This document shows, piece after piece, positions 27,611-36,267 of a DNA stretch of 64,000 nucleotides. Numbering within the stretch: the first letter of the stretch is position 1; each line of letters begins with the position of its first letter. The stretch lies in assembly GCF_002294985.1 (NCBI RefSeq), contig NZ_NSGE01000004.1:496001-560000 (forward strand). Reading direction: 5' to 3'. Made by a program: the position numbers and the translations under genes. The DNA is from Mesorhizobium sp. WSM3862. Its GTDB lineage: Bacteria > Pseudomonadota > Alphaproteobacteria > Rhizobiales > Rhizobiaceae. Below the pieces are notes generated by a model that was given only the letters and a program-made list of their open reading frames with translations, did not search any database and was not told the origin of the DNA.

Positions 27611-29479
27611 TCTTTCAGCCGGCGCCGGGGGCGGCGTATTGTCGGCCAATGTTGCGGTTTCCCGTTCGGCCCGTTCGCCGGAGAGCATCCTGGCCAGCCG
27701 GCTGCCCGACTTTGCTTTCAGCCGCTGATATTGCCCGACCTCGACGATGCGGCCGCCCTCGATGGCCACGACCCAGTCGGCAAAGGCGATCATCGACGGC
27801 CGATGCGCGATGGTGAGGATAGTCATCTTGCCGCGCAGTTCCTCGATCGATTGAGCGATCAGCGACTGATTCTGCCAGTCGAGCGCGCTCGTCGCCTCGT
27901 CGAGGATGAGCAGCGAGGGTTCGCGCAGCAGCGCCCGTGCCAGCGCGATGCGCTGACGTTCGCCGCCGGAAAGCCTGACGCCGCGATCGCCCACCACCGT
28001 TTCGAGCCTCCGGTCGAGCCGCTCGACGAAGTCGGCCGCATGAGCCTTGCGCAGCGCCGCCCACAGCTCCTCGTCGCTGGCCTGCGGCGCCGCCAGGCGC
28101 AGATTGGCGCCGATGGTGTCGTGCAGCAGAAATACGTCCTGCGGCACATAGGCCACCTGGCCGCGCCAGGCCCTGCGGTTTTGCGCGGTGATCTCGACAC
28201 CGTCCGCCAGGATACTGCCCTGGCTCGGCTCGAGCAGCCCAAGCAGCATGTCGGCCATCGTGCTCTTGCCCGAACCGGACGGGCCGATCAGCGCCGTCAC
28301 CTCGCCGGCGGGAAGGCCGAAGCTAATGCCGCTCACCACCGGCCTTCCATCGCCGGCGCCATAGGCGAACGAGACGTCGCGGATATCGAGGCCCCCGTCG
28401 AGCGACAGCCTTGCGTTCTGCGCGGCATCGCCGGGCTCCATCTCGCGCTCGGCATCGAAGCGCGCCTGCAGGGCCTGCATGGCGGTGTAGGCCGGCAGGT
28501 TGATCAGCATCTGCTGCGCCTGCACCTGCATGTCCATGAAGCGGGGCGCGACCCGCATGAAGACCAGGAGCAACACGACGATTTCCGCAAGGGAGAGATG
28601 GAAGCGGACCAGCGCGATGTAGATGAACAGGCTGAGCCCCATTACGCTCGCGACCTGGAAAAGCGCGGTGCCGATGGTGCTGTTGCGGACATAGGCGACA
28701 TTGTCCGCCTTCATCTTGTCCAGCGTCGCGCGGAGTTGCGCGAAATAGCTCGCCTCGACATTCAGGCTCTTGGCCACCTTGATGCCGCCGAGGAACTCCG
28801 ACACCGTGCGGTATTGGTCCTGGCGGCTGCCGGTCAGCACGCGACCGTAGGCGGTGGCGCGCGCACGGAAGGGCTGCAGCGCGATGAACAAGAGCACGCC
28901 GATCAGGATGGCGAAGCACGTCATCACCGGAGAGATGAACAGCGACACCACGAGATAGCCGGCAAGCAGCAGCGCCGTCTGGGCGAGCATCAGCAGCGAG
29001 AAGGCTGCGGCCTGAACGCGGTCGATGTCGCCGGTCATGGCGTGGTCGAGATCGGAGCTGCGCATGCGGGTGAAGACGCCCCAGCGCGCCTTGCCGATGC
29101 TCTCGAACAGGTTCATGCGCACCCGGTTGACGAAGTCGTAGAGCAGCCGCGCCATGTAGAGCGACTTGAAGCGGTTGAACATCGCCTGCAGCGCCACCAG
29201 CGCGACGAGCAGGCAGAGCACCGTCGCCAGCGAGAGCGTGCCGCCCGGCACCAGCCAGCGCAAGGCGCCCGGTACGCGCACGGCGAAATCCTGGTCGGCA
29301 CTGCCGATCAGATGCAAGAGCGGGATCAAAAGCAGGATCGAGAGGCCCTCGGTCAGACTGCCGAGGACCAGGAAGGCAAGCGCCGTCAGCGTGCGCTGCC
29401 CGCCGATATGCGCCATGACACCACCGAAGCCGGCCACATCCCGCAAAAGTGTCAGGCGAAGTTTCGAGGACCAGGCCAT
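27581..29479 (-). CDS. Lasso-peptide exporter: ABC transporter with fused membrane and ATPase domains
   Basis: 632 residues. A six-helix exporter-type membrane domain (about 1-330) precedes an ATPase domain (about 360-600) with Walker A IGPSGSGKSTMADML, signature LSGGERQRIALARA and Walker B LLILDEATSALD. The product is a half-transporter acting as a dimer, with no peptidase domain. It begins 8 bases after the kinase gene and is the last of the lasso operon (A-B1-B2-C-K-D order), so export of the mature peptide and self-immunity is the likely role. The 3' end overlaps the convergent exoX-like gene. The ATG at 29479 has AAGGTGAG upstream. Confidence 0.88.
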   Translation of the reverse strand: MAWSSKLRLTLLRDVAGFGGVMAHIGGQRTLTALAFLVLGSLTEGLSILLLIPLLHLIGSADQDFAVRVPGALRWLVPGGTLSLATVLCLLVALVALQAMFNRFKSLYMARLLYDFVNRVRMNLFESIGKARWGVFTRMRSSDLDHAMTGDIDRVQAAAFSLLMLAQTALLLAGYLVVSLFISPVMTCFAILIGVLLFIALQPFRARATAYGRVLTGSRQDQYRTVSEFLGGIKVAKSLNVEASYFAQLRATLDKMKADNVAYVRNSTIGTALFQVASVMGLSLFIYIALVRFHLSLAEIVVLLLVFMRVAPRFMDMQVQAQQMLINLPAYTAMQALQARFDAEREMEPGDAAQNARLSLDGGLDIRDVSFAYGAGDGRPVVSGISFGLPAGEVTALIGPSGSGKSTMADMLLGLLEPSQGSILADGVEITAQNRRAWRGQVAYVPQDVFLLHDTIGANLRLAAPQASDEELWAALRKAHAADFVERLDRRLETVVGDRGVRLSGGERQRIALARALLREPSLLILDEATSALDWQNQSLIAQSIEELRGKMTILTIAHRPSMIAFADWVVAIEGGRIVEVGQYQRLKAKSGSRLARMLSGERAERETATLADNTPPPAPAERSAEAAAPGG

Positions 29480-29487
29480 GCCGCTGC

Positions 29488-30477
29488 TCACCTTGCCCGA
29501 GAACCGGCGGCCAGATCGCGCTCGATCAGGGTGACGGCCTCGTCGATCCGCTCCAGACCTGCCGGCACTTCGAGCCGGCTGGCGCCGATCCGGCCGGCCA
29601 GCTGCGCGCATTGACCGAGATGCGTGGACGCGAAATCGCCGACCAGCGCCTGCCGGCCGAACCGCGTGACATAGGAAAATTTGATGATCGCCGGCAGGGC
29701 GGCGGCGCCCTTTAGCGGTGTGATCGCCGCCTGCCCGTCGCGCTCCAGCACATAGATCCGGGCCGCCGGCACGGCCTCGCCGGAGAATCCGTCTCGCAGG
29801 CGATGCTGCGCCTTCTCGATCTGCGGATGCACCTGCGGCCGCACTTCCGCTCGGCCGATCCTGATGGCCTTCGCGGCATCCGCTGCAAGCTTGAGCTGCG
29901 GAAAGCCGGGCAGGATCATCGGCCGTGAAGGATCGGACAGGTCCAGCGCCACGACATCGTCGGTAAGCAGAAGGTGACCGGCGCGGATCATCGCGCCCGC
30001 CGTGGTCGACTTGCCGGCACCCTTGTCGCCCATGAAGATCACGCTTTGCCCGCCAACGGCGATCGCGCTGGCGTGCAGGACGAGCAGACCGCGCTGATGC
30101 AGCGTGAGCGCCAGCACCGGACCCAAAAGTGGGAAGGCAAGCAGCGGATCATCGACGCCCGGCGCCGGATCGACATCGATCCGGGAGGCATCGCTGATCA
30201 GGAAAGTGCCGACGGCTTGCCAGGACAGGTACTGGCGTGTCGGCTCGAAGCGAAAGGCCGCGGCGTTAGCCAATGCAGCCTCCGGAAAATCGATCGGCCC
30301 AACAGCGATCTCGATGTCCGGTGTTGCCGGCGCGGTCGGTTCCAGTTCCGGCAAAGCCACCTCCGACCCGATCGTCAGGCCGTACGCCTTGTAGAACCGA
30401 CGGGCACGCCCGTTTCGAGGGGCCGCTTCGATGGCGGAGCCGGGCCTCGCGGCAAGAGAAGCGGCTGGAGAGTTCAT
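29488..30477 (-). CDS. HPr kinase-like lasso-peptide kinase (K protein)
   Basis: 329 residues. The C-terminal half has the HprK core: LHASAIAVGGQSVIFMGDKG, Walker A GDKGAGKST (about 150-158), and HLLLTDDVVALD with paired Asp 173-174. The N-terminal 130 residues are specific to this group. Kinases of this type in lasso clusters phosphorylate the terminal Ser of the precursor peptide; the precursor here ends in Ser, which fits. The ATG overlaps the cyclase stop (ATGA, 30474-30477), implying coupled expression. It is paralogous to the protein at 58198-59184. Confidence 0.85.
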   Translation of the reverse strand: MNSPAASLAARPGSAIEAAPRNGRARRFYKAYGLTIGSEVALPELEPTAPATPDIEIAVGPIDFPEAALANAAAFRFEPTRQYLSWQAVGTFLISDASRIDVDPAPGVDDPLLAFPLLGPVLALTLHQRGLLVLHASAIAVGGQSVIFMGDKGAGKSTTAGAMIRAGHLLLTDDVVALDLSDPSRPMILPGFPQLKLAADAAKAIRIGRAEVRPQVHPQIEKAQHRLRDGFSGEAVPAARIYVLERDGQAAITPLKGAAALPAIIKFSYVTRFGRQALVGDFASTHLGQCAQLAGRIGASRLEVPAGLERIDEAVTLIERDLAAGSRAR

Positions 30478-32393
30478 GCAGGGCTTCCATGCTGTTGGAC
30501 CTGCCGCAGCCATAGCGACAGTGAGGCCGAACGCCAGATATGCTGGACGTCGGGCAGCGTCGCCTGCTCGGGCCGCTGCAGCATGCGCGCATAGACCGCG
30601 TTCACCTCGGGCAGATTGACATAGGGGGCGATCAAGTCGTTGTCCGACACCAGCAGCCGGTCCAGCAGATCGCGATGGTTGACGATCATGCCTTTGACCA
30701 GGCTGGCGGTGAAATCGATCTTGTCGCGCCGCCACTGCACCGCCGGCGGCAGCACGCCTTCCATCGCCCGGCGCAGCACATGGCGGCCGAAGCCGTTGCG
30801 CAGCTTTTCCTCGCCCGGCAATGCCAAGCAGAATTCGACCAGCGGCTTGTCCCAGAACGGATAGCGCGGTTCGACGCCGAAATTGGCGGCGGCCTTGTCG
30901 AGAACCTCGAAAGCATGGGGCACCAGCCCGGTGGACAAAAGCCAGCGATGGGTGAGCGCTTCGCTGGTGCTGACATTGGCGGGCATATAGGCCGCGCAAT
31001 GGAAACGTTCGGCGAGATCGGTACGCCTGGCAAGCTCCGGATTGACCAGTCGTGCCCACGCCGCGCGCGGTGCATGGGAGGGTCTGCGCCGCAGTTTTCC
31101 GAGAAGGCGCCTGGCCTTCGCCCTCATCCTGGCAATCCGCCAGGCCGGCCCGTAGGCGGCGAGGAACTTGAAGTACAGAGGCAGCATCCCGTCGCCATAG
31201 GTGTTGGCGGCACTGTGCAGCTCGCGCCACAGCTCCAGCCACCTGCCGCGATGGGCGAGCTCATGCAGATACCCATGACCTTGCGATACGACCTCGTCAC
31301 CGCCGTGGCCGTCGAGAAGCACTGTGACGCCCTTAGCGCTCGCGGTGCGATAGACGCTGCGGGTCAAGGACAGACCGGGCGCCAGGAAGGTCCCTTCCTG
31401 TTCCTCCAGAATGCGATCAAACTCGGCGAAGGGCGCATAGTTGCCGACCGCGATCAGCGTGCCGTCGAGCCCATATTGCTCCAGCACTGCATCGATGAAG
31501 GGCCGCTCGTCCATCGAAGACCCCCTCTCGAAGACCAGCGAGAAAGTTTTGAGCTTCGGCTTCTGCGTCGCCGCAGCTTGAAGTCCGGCCATGCAGGCGA
31601 TCGAGGACGAATCGAGCCCACCACTCAGCATGGCACCGACGGACGGATTGCCCCGCATCCGGTTTTCAACCGATCGCGCGAAAAGATGCAGGAACTCGTC
31701 CGCTGCATCCGAACGCAGCGGCCTTTGTGACGGCTCAATCTCCCAGTAGCGGCTCAGCACGACCTGATTGTTGGTCACCGTCATGCTGTGCCGAGCGGGC
31801 AAGCGAAAGATCTCCGCATAGAGCGTGGATTGCGGATCGTCCGGCAGGCCGGCGAGGAAGCCGGAAATCTGATGCTCGCTGAGCGCCCTGCCGACACCGT
31901 CCAGCGCCAGAAGTGGGCCGATCTCCGATGCGAAGGCAAAGCGCCTGTCGGCGCAGTGGTAGTAGAAAGGTTTGACGCCGAAATGGTCACGCGCGCAAAA
32001 AAGCGCCCGGCGCTCGGCGTCCCAGATCGCGAAGGCGAAATCGCCTTGCAGGTAGGTCGGACAGGCCTCGCCCCATTTGAGATAGGCGTGCATCAGCAGC
32101 ATGGCGTCGGCGGCCGATCGGTCGCGCACACCGAGCCGTGCCAGAAGCTCCTCGCGGTTGTCCAGCCGGCAATCGGCCGTAATGGCGAGCTTGCCGCCGG
32201 CCATTGTCAGCGGGCCTGAGCCCTGCTCGCCGGTCGTGTTGAGCCAGGCATGGCCTAGTGCTGCGTGTTTGTCCGTCCACCATGAGCTGCCGTCGCGCGC
32301 CCGGTGGCGCATGCGCGCCAGCATCTGCTGGATGTCGGCCGCCGCCGCTGGGCTGCCATCCTGTCTCAGCAGAATTCCGGCGACGCCGCTCAT
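30474..32393 (-). CDS. Lasso cyclase (asparagine synthetase B-like, C protein)
   Basis: 639 residues. A glutaminase-like N-terminal domain is followed by the synthetase domain with PPi loop AMLSGGLDSSSIACMAG (Ser-Gly-Gly-Leu-Asp-Ser at 257-262) and LLDGHGGDEVVS near 360-370. The protein starts MSGVAG: the catalytic Cys2 of true glutamine-dependent asparagine synthetases is Ser here, as expected for cyclases that adenylate the ring Asp/Glu and let the Gly1 amine attack. It begins 3 bases after B2 and overlaps the kinase by ATGA. The role in ring closure is inferred from context with the precursor, B1 and B2. Confidence 0.9.
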   Translation of the reverse strand: MSGVAGILLRQDGSPAAAADIQQMLARMRHRARDGSSWWTDKHAALGHAWLNTTGEQGSGPLTMAGGKLAITADCRLDNREELLARLGVRDRSAADAMLLMHAYLKWGEACPTYLQGDFAFAIWDAERRALFCARDHFGVKPFYYHCADRRFAFASEIGPLLALDGVGRALSEHQISGFLAGLPDDPQSTLYAEIFRLPARHSMTVTNNQVVLSRYWEIEPSQRPLRSDAADEFLHLFARSVENRMRGNPSVGAMLSGGLDSSSIACMAGLQAAATQKPKLKTFSLVFERGSSMDERPFIDAVLEQYGLDGTLIAVGNYAPFAEFDRILEEQEGTFLAPGLSLTRSVYRTASAKGVTVLLDGHGGDEVVSQGHGYLHELAHRGRWLELWRELHSAANTYGDGMLPLYFKFLAAYGPAWRIARMRAKARRLLGKLRRRPSHAPRAAWARLVNPELARRTDLAERFHCAAYMPANVSTSEALTHRWLLSTGLVPHAFEVLDKAAANFGVEPRYPFWDKPLVEFCLALPGEEKLRNGFGRHVLRRAMEGVLPPAVQWRRDKIDFTASLVKGMIVNHRDLLDRLLVSDNDLIAPYVNLPEVNAVYARMLQRPEQATLPDVQHIWRSASLSLWLRQVQQHGSPA

Positions 32394-32396
32394 CGC

Positions 32397-32813
32397 CTAG
32401 TGTCCGTGATCGACAAGATGGGCAAAGCCGTTGATGGAGCCGCCAAGCACGATGTGGTCGCCGCTGATCAGCCAGGCATGCGCCTTGAGATCGGCGCCGG
32501 GGTCGCGCGCGATGCCGATGCTGATCGTGGAGGCCTTGCCCTGGCGGGCAAGCAGATACTGTCCGGCGAGCGCCTGGGTAAGGCAGCTGGCGCCCGGCAC
32601 GTATCGCGCAGCAGCGGCAACGCCCCATGCGACGCGCCGCAGATCGGCGATGGCAGCGTCATTCCTCGCTTCCAGTCGAGTCACCAGAGCGCGCATGCGA
32701 TTATAGGACGAAAGCGTAAGCCCCAACCGCACGAGGCTGACCACTGCCAGGCAGCGCGCCAGAAACAGCGCCTCCGGCCCGCTAAGCGAGAGGACCCTAG
32801 GCCAGTTCCTCAT
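32397..32813 (-). CDS. Lasso-peptide leader peptidase (B2, transglutaminase-like)
   Basis: 138 residues. The cysteine-protease pattern is present: Cys77 in VPGASCLTQALAGQYLLARQ, His112 in KAHAWLISGDH and an Asp nearby (119). B2 proteins cut the leader from the precursor once B1 delivers it. The ATG at 32813 overlaps B1 by 17 bases and has GAGG eight bases upstream; a start at 32828 is also open. This is the short free-standing B2 form paired with a PqqD-like B1. Related to 57767-58201. Confidence 0.9.
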   Translation of the reverse strand: MRNWPRVLSLSGPEALFLARCLAVVSLVRLGLTLSSYNRMRALVTRLEARNDAAIADLRRVAWGVAAAARYVPGASCLTQALAGQYLLARQGKASTISIGIARDPGADLKAHAWLISGDHIVLGGSINGFAHLVDHGH

Positions 32814-33096
32814 GGTGGAACCTCGCAAGCCCGGCTTCGATCAGTCCCTTGAGCAAGCCCTCGACATCGGCCTTGCAGCGTTCTGTATCGACATCATAGC
32901 GGGCGAGCACCGCGCTTGTTATGTCGGGGATCGGTCGTGGCTCCTGGATCAGCTCCCAAATGTAGGCGCCGACGCCGTTCAGGCTGTAGTAGATGTTGGA
33001 TTTAAGATGGAGCAGCGCCAGTCCGTTGCCGAATTCACAAGCCACGGCATCGCCGCTCGCGACCACGCGGTCATGGTTCGATGGGTTCCAGTGCAT
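32797..33096 (-). CDS. PqqD-like RiPP recognition protein (lasso B1)
   Basis: 99 residues with the PqqD fold pattern: LHLKSNIYYSLNGVGAYIWE, then ITSAVLARYDVDTERCKADV and EGLLKGLIEAGL. Such proteins bind the leader peptide (YxxPxL-type motif) and present it to B2 and C. The ATG at 33096 follows a GAGG segment ten bases upstream. The gene lies 159 bases after the precursor, with a strong hairpin between, and overlaps B2. Confidence 0.9.
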   Translation of the reverse strand: MHWNPSNHDRVVASGDAVACEFGNGLALLHLKSNIYYSLNGVGAYIWELIQEPRPIPDITSAVLARYDVDTERCKADVEGLLKGLIEAGLARFHHEELA

Positions 33097-33214
33097 CCTA
33101 AAACCTCATTGTTGAACGCTTGCGTGACCTCGACCGGGATCGGTTGCCTGCGATCCTTAGGGAGTCCAGGTAGCCCGGGCAGGAGGCCCCGGCTCAGTGT
33201 TCGAGGAAAGGGAA

Positions 33215-33247
33215 CGCCCGGAGCCCCAACTGTGACAACTCCGGGCG
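33215..33247 (-). terminator. Hairpin between lasso precursor and B1 (attenuator or partial terminator)
   Basis: CGCCCGGAG (33215-33223) pairs perfectly with CTCCGGGCG (33239-33247) around a 15-base loop. There is no strong T run, so readthrough is likely. It starts 8 bases after the precursor stop. In lasso and other RiPP operons a structure here commonly makes precursor message exceed that of the processing genes. Confidence 0.6.
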
Positions 33248-33255
33248 CTACAAGC

Positions 33256-33408
33256 TCAGGAGAAGGTGAGCTCACCGACCGGTGTGTGCGCGGGAAATGC
33301 CGCGTCAAGCGCCGTCGTCCCGGAGGCACCCTGCGTGATCGTTTCGATCGAACCGTGAACCGTCAGGCTTGGGGTCTCGTACTCTTGCTTTTCAACATTC
33401 TGTTCCAT
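33256..33408 (-). CDS. Lasso peptide precursor (A protein)
   Basis: 50 residues. Leader: MEQNVEKQEYETPSLTVHGS then IETITQ, with the Y-x-x-P-x-L-x3-G motif recognised by B1 proteins and Thr at position -2 of the cut. Predicted cleavage after Gln26 gives a 24-residue core whose first nine residues GASGTTALD allow a Gly1-Asp9 macrolactam. The tail continues AAFPAHTPVGELTFS; bulky residues Phe, His or Leu could lock the thread. The final Ser is the probable phosphosite of the K kinase. The ATG at 33408 has GGAG six to seven bases upstream. First gene of a complete A-B1-B2-C-K-D cluster. The core boundaries are an inference. Confidence 0.85.
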   Translation of the reverse strand: MEQNVEKQEYETPSLTVHGSIETITQGASGTTALDAAFPAHTPVGELTFS

Positions 33409-33909
33409 TCTATTCTCCAATTAAGACTGGAAGCGGCGTCGGAATGCCGCCAGCATATTGCTATGCTGCATCGCAATTGCTGCACGGCAACATTTATGAG
33501 TCAAGCCTGATTTACCAGGCAGTAATCAATTCTTGGTTGCGCAGGCCCGCGTCAGTGATGACGCCGCCGGCTTTTGCATCTCGGGCGAACACCGCTCGAA
33601 CGTTCAACATCGCCTTTTTGCCGTCTAAGTAAGCGTATGATTTGATTGGCATAAGTCCGTAAGCTTAAGTGGCTATGTGGGAATCGCGAAGAAAATACTT
33701 CAGAAAATAGCGAATGCCGGCTCGCCTCGCCGCCACCGGATTTGTCTTCAAAAGTGATCGGCCATGAGCGAATATGAACGCTCAGGTTGCAGGCGCGAGG
33801 CGGCTTGGGAAGGGCCTGGATGGGGCTCCTGATTTTTTGGCGATGCTTTTCTTCGCAGTTGCGGTATAAACGCCGCCGCGGGCGGTTTTGCGGAGAGACG
33901 ACAACGGGC
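33409..33909. promoter_or_regulatory. 501-base divergent region upstream of the lasso precursor, with tandem TGC-rich sites
   Basis: No gene is supported. Two sites, TGCTGCATCGCAA (33464-33476) and TGCTGCACGGCAACA (33478-33492), are 14 bases apart, so they would lie on nearly the same DNA face-and-a-half turn. They are about 60-85 bases upstream of the precursor ATG, where a repressor could cover the promoter. A TTGACT box (minus strand, near 33500-33505) lies just upstream. The other half of the region leads to the nucleotidyltransferase gene. Confidence 0.5.
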
Positions 33910-35067
33910 ATGACCGTGCAGGACGCTTCTTACGACAGGCTGCGTGCGACCGGCAGTGCCGACGAAGTCGCCTATGTGCAGGCCTGTCTGCGGCTGTTCT
34001 TCAATCCGACAGCGCGAGCGGTCGACCATGGCGGTATGCCGGCTCCGGCAATCTGCGTGGCCGACGTTGCCGATATTGCGAGGTTGAACAAGGTCGCGGT
34101 CTTTTTGCTCAAGGCCCTCTCGCATGGGGCCACCGGCGCGACGCCTCCCGAATTGCTCGCATGGCTCGATGGTTATCGCCGGCGTACCATGTCGATGAAT
34201 GCCGCCTGCATCGGCGATTCGATCGCCATCCATCAGGTGTTGCAGGACAGACAGATCGACTGCGTCTTCCTGAAGGGACCGCTCCAGCAGCAACTGCTCT
34301 ACGGCGACCATTTCATGAAGCCGTCCGGCGACGTCGATATTCTGGTTTGCCCGTCCGGCTTCGCTGCCGCCCGCGAAGCCCTTCGCTCGGCCGGCTACGA
34401 GGTCGCCGGCAAGTCCCGGTCGGTCTGGTGGGTGCGTTTCCTCGGCGAGCAGCACATGGTCCGCGACGATGGCGTGCGGGCCGCAACGGTCGATCTCCAT
34501 TATCGGCTGCAGCAGCCGGGCTCGCCGAGCCCGCGCGACATCGACGGCTTCCTGCGCCGCAAGCGCGAGGTCAAGGTTGCGGGCGCCTCCATGCCCCTGA
34601 TATCGGCGTCCGACACGTTGCTCTTGTCCTGCATCAGCGTCGCCAAAGCCTTCTTCAACCGCGAGCCCTGCGCCGGCTATGTCTGCGACGTCAGAGCCGC
34701 GGCCGGCCGGCTGAACGAAGCCGAGCAGCAGAAACTGCTCGACCATGCCGCTGAGCAGGGCCTCGCCGACACGCTGCTGCTTGCTTTGCGCGCGGCCGAT
34801 GTTCTGCTTGGCGGTACCGGCACGCTGCTTTCGGACCGCGCCACCCGGATCCTGGCGCGCATCGACAATGCCGACCTCTTCCACATGGTGATCGCGCCCT
34901 GGCTGTCCTCGTTGCGCTGGCCGCAGCGGCGAACGGTGCTGTGGGAGCTCTGCGGTCGCGAGCCGGTGCGCTATCTGGCGGAGGCCGGCTGGGCGGCTTC
35001 CGCCGATCTCAGCCGGCGGATCTTCGAGCGGCCGGCCGCGGCCGCGCCGGTGCGGGGCAACGCATGA
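33910..35067 (+). CDS. Nucleotidyltransferase family protein (NTP_transf_5 type)
   Basis: 385 residues. The nucleotidyltransferase core is seen as DCVFLKGPLQQQLLYGDHFM followed by KPSGDVDILV, where the Asp pair of GDVDILV is the metal site, and VDLHYRLQQPG. Members of this uncharacterised family are frequent beside lasso and other RiPP clusters, yet no reaction is proven. The ATG at 33910 has GGAGAG twelve to seventeen bases upstream; an open frame to 33787 exists. It is divergent from the lasso precursor and 56 bases before a GT2 gene. Paralogue of 59201-60226. Confidence 0.8.
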   Translation: MTVQDASYDRLRATGSADEVAYVQACLRLFFNPTARAVDHGGMPAPAICVADVADIARLNKVAVFLLKALSHGATGATPPELLAWLDGYRRRTMSMNAACIGDSIAIHQVLQDRQIDCVFLKGPLQQQLLYGDHFMKPSGDVDILVCPSGFAAAREALRSAGYEVAGKSRSVWWVRFLGEQHMVRDDGVRAATVDLHYRLQQPGSPSPRDIDGFLRRKREVKVAGASMPLISASDTLLLSCISVAKAFFNREPCAGYVCDVRAAAGRLNEAEQQKLLDHAAEQGLADTLLLALRAADVLLGGTGTLLSDRATRILARIDNADLFHMVIAPWLSSLRWPQRRTVLWELCGREPVRYLAEAGWAASADLSRRIFERPAAAAPVRGNA

Positions 35068-35123
35068 AGATTCGGTTTTGCATTCATAGGTGGGCGGTCA
35101 CTCATGCAATCGAAAGGTGAATC

Positions 35124-36140
35124 ATGGCCGTGACGACCCCAAGGGTCTGCGTCATCATCGCCGCCCGCAACGCGGCGCGGACCATACCGGTCGCCATCGC
35201 TTCGGCTCTGCGCGAGCCGGAGGTGGCGGAAGTCGTCGTGGTCGACGACGCCTCCACCGACGACACACAGAACGTGGCGCGCGCCGCCGATGATGGCAGC
35301 GGTCGGCTCAAGGTGATGCGTCTCGACGTCAACCATGGTCCGTCCTTTGCGCGCAACGCCGCGATCAAGGCTTCCGTTTCGCCTTTCATCAGCATCCTCG
35401 ACGCCGACGATTTCTTCCTCGAAGGGCGTTTCCGCCGGCTGTTTGCCAACGCCGACTGGGATTTCGCGGCGGACAACATCATGCTGATCAGGGACGATGC
35501 CGCGACCGACCCCACCAAGGTCGCAGCTCCGTCCTTCGCGCCAGAACCGCAATTCCTCGACTTCGAGCGTTTCATCGAAGGCAACATTTCTCGCCGCCGC
35601 GTGCTGCGCGGCGAACTGGGCTTCCTCAAGCCGGTGATCAGCCGGGCCTTCCTCGATCGTCACGGGCTGAGCTACGATGAAAACCTGCGGCTCGGCGAGG
35701 ACTACGAGCTCTATGCGCGCGCGGTCGCCCGCGGCGCGCGTTTCAAGATCATCAAGTCCTGCGGCTATGGCGCGATCGTTCGCGCCGACTCGCTGAGCGG
35801 CCGCCACAGGACGCAGGATCTGAAGCGGCTTGCCGATGCCGATCTGGCCTTGCTGGCGCTGGGCAACCTGCCGGAGGGCTCGAAGGCCGCGTTGCGGCGC
35901 CACGAGCGCCATGTGCGCGACAAATACCGGCTGCGCAATTTCCTCGACGTGAAGGCGGAGCGCGGCCTGGCATCGGCTGCCGCCTATGCCCTGGCCAGCC
36001 AGTCCAATCTGATCCCGATCGTTCGCGGCGTGGCGGCCGACAAGCTGGACGCCTTGCTCCGCCGCGCCGGCATTGCTGCGAAGCAGCAGGTGCCGCCGAT
36101 GCGCTTCCTGTTGCCGGCAACAAGTGCCGCAACGGAATGA
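35124..36140 (+). CDS. GT2 family glycosyltransferase (ExoO/ExoU-like)
   Basis: 338 residues. A GT-A domain occupies about 8-230: VCVIIAARNAARTIPVAIAS, VVVVDDASTDDTQ, the metal site ISILDADDFF, and LRLGEDYELYARAVARG near 200, as in ExoO-type beta-glucosyltransferases. Acts at the cytoplasmic face on undecaprenyl-linked EPS intermediates. The ATG at 35124 follows AAAGGTGA. The C-terminal helical part (250-338) is less conserved. The donor sugar is unknown; it resembles 48325-49275, the ExoO-like protein of this cluster. Confidence 0.85.
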   Translation: MAVTTPRVCVIIAARNAARTIPVAIASALREPEVAEVVVVDDASTDDTQNVARAADDGSGRLKVMRLDVNHGPSFARNAAIKASVSPFISILDADDFFLEGRFRRLFANADWDFAADNIMLIRDDAATDPTKVAAPSFAPEPQFLDFERFIEGNISRRRVLRGELGFLKPVISRAFLDRHGLSYDENLRLGEDYELYARAVARGARFKIIKSCGYGAIVRADSLSGRHRTQDLKRLADADLALLALGNLPEGSKAALRRHERHVRDKYRLRNFLDVKAERGLASAAAYALASQSNLIPIVRGVAADKLDALLRRAGIAAKQQVPPMRFLLPATSAATE

Positions 36141-36233
36141 TCCGACAAAGGCGGTCAGCGCGGGCGCCGTTCCCAAAAAAATCCGCTTTCCGAAACTACG
36201 AGGTTGCCTACTTGCCCCGAGAATGGCAAGCTA

Positions 36234-36249
36234 TGCTGCGGTGCAGCAA
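36234..36249. promoter_or_regulatory. Best-formed TGC-rich palindrome of the set
   Basis: TGCTGCGGTGCAGCAA contains CTGC-GGT-GCAG, a perfect CTGC-N3-GCAG dyad as described for PhaR-type regulators. It ends 18 bases before the ATG of the coiled-coil protein at 36268, close enough to block transcription or translation start. Confidence 0.55.
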
Positions 36250-36267
36250 TTTCGAAAGGCCGATCGA

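Noticed and set aside
29488..31242. Long version of the lasso kinase starting inside the cyclase gene
   Set aside because: The upstream part overlaps cyclase coding sequence in another frame; the ATGA overlap at 30474-30477 marks the real start.
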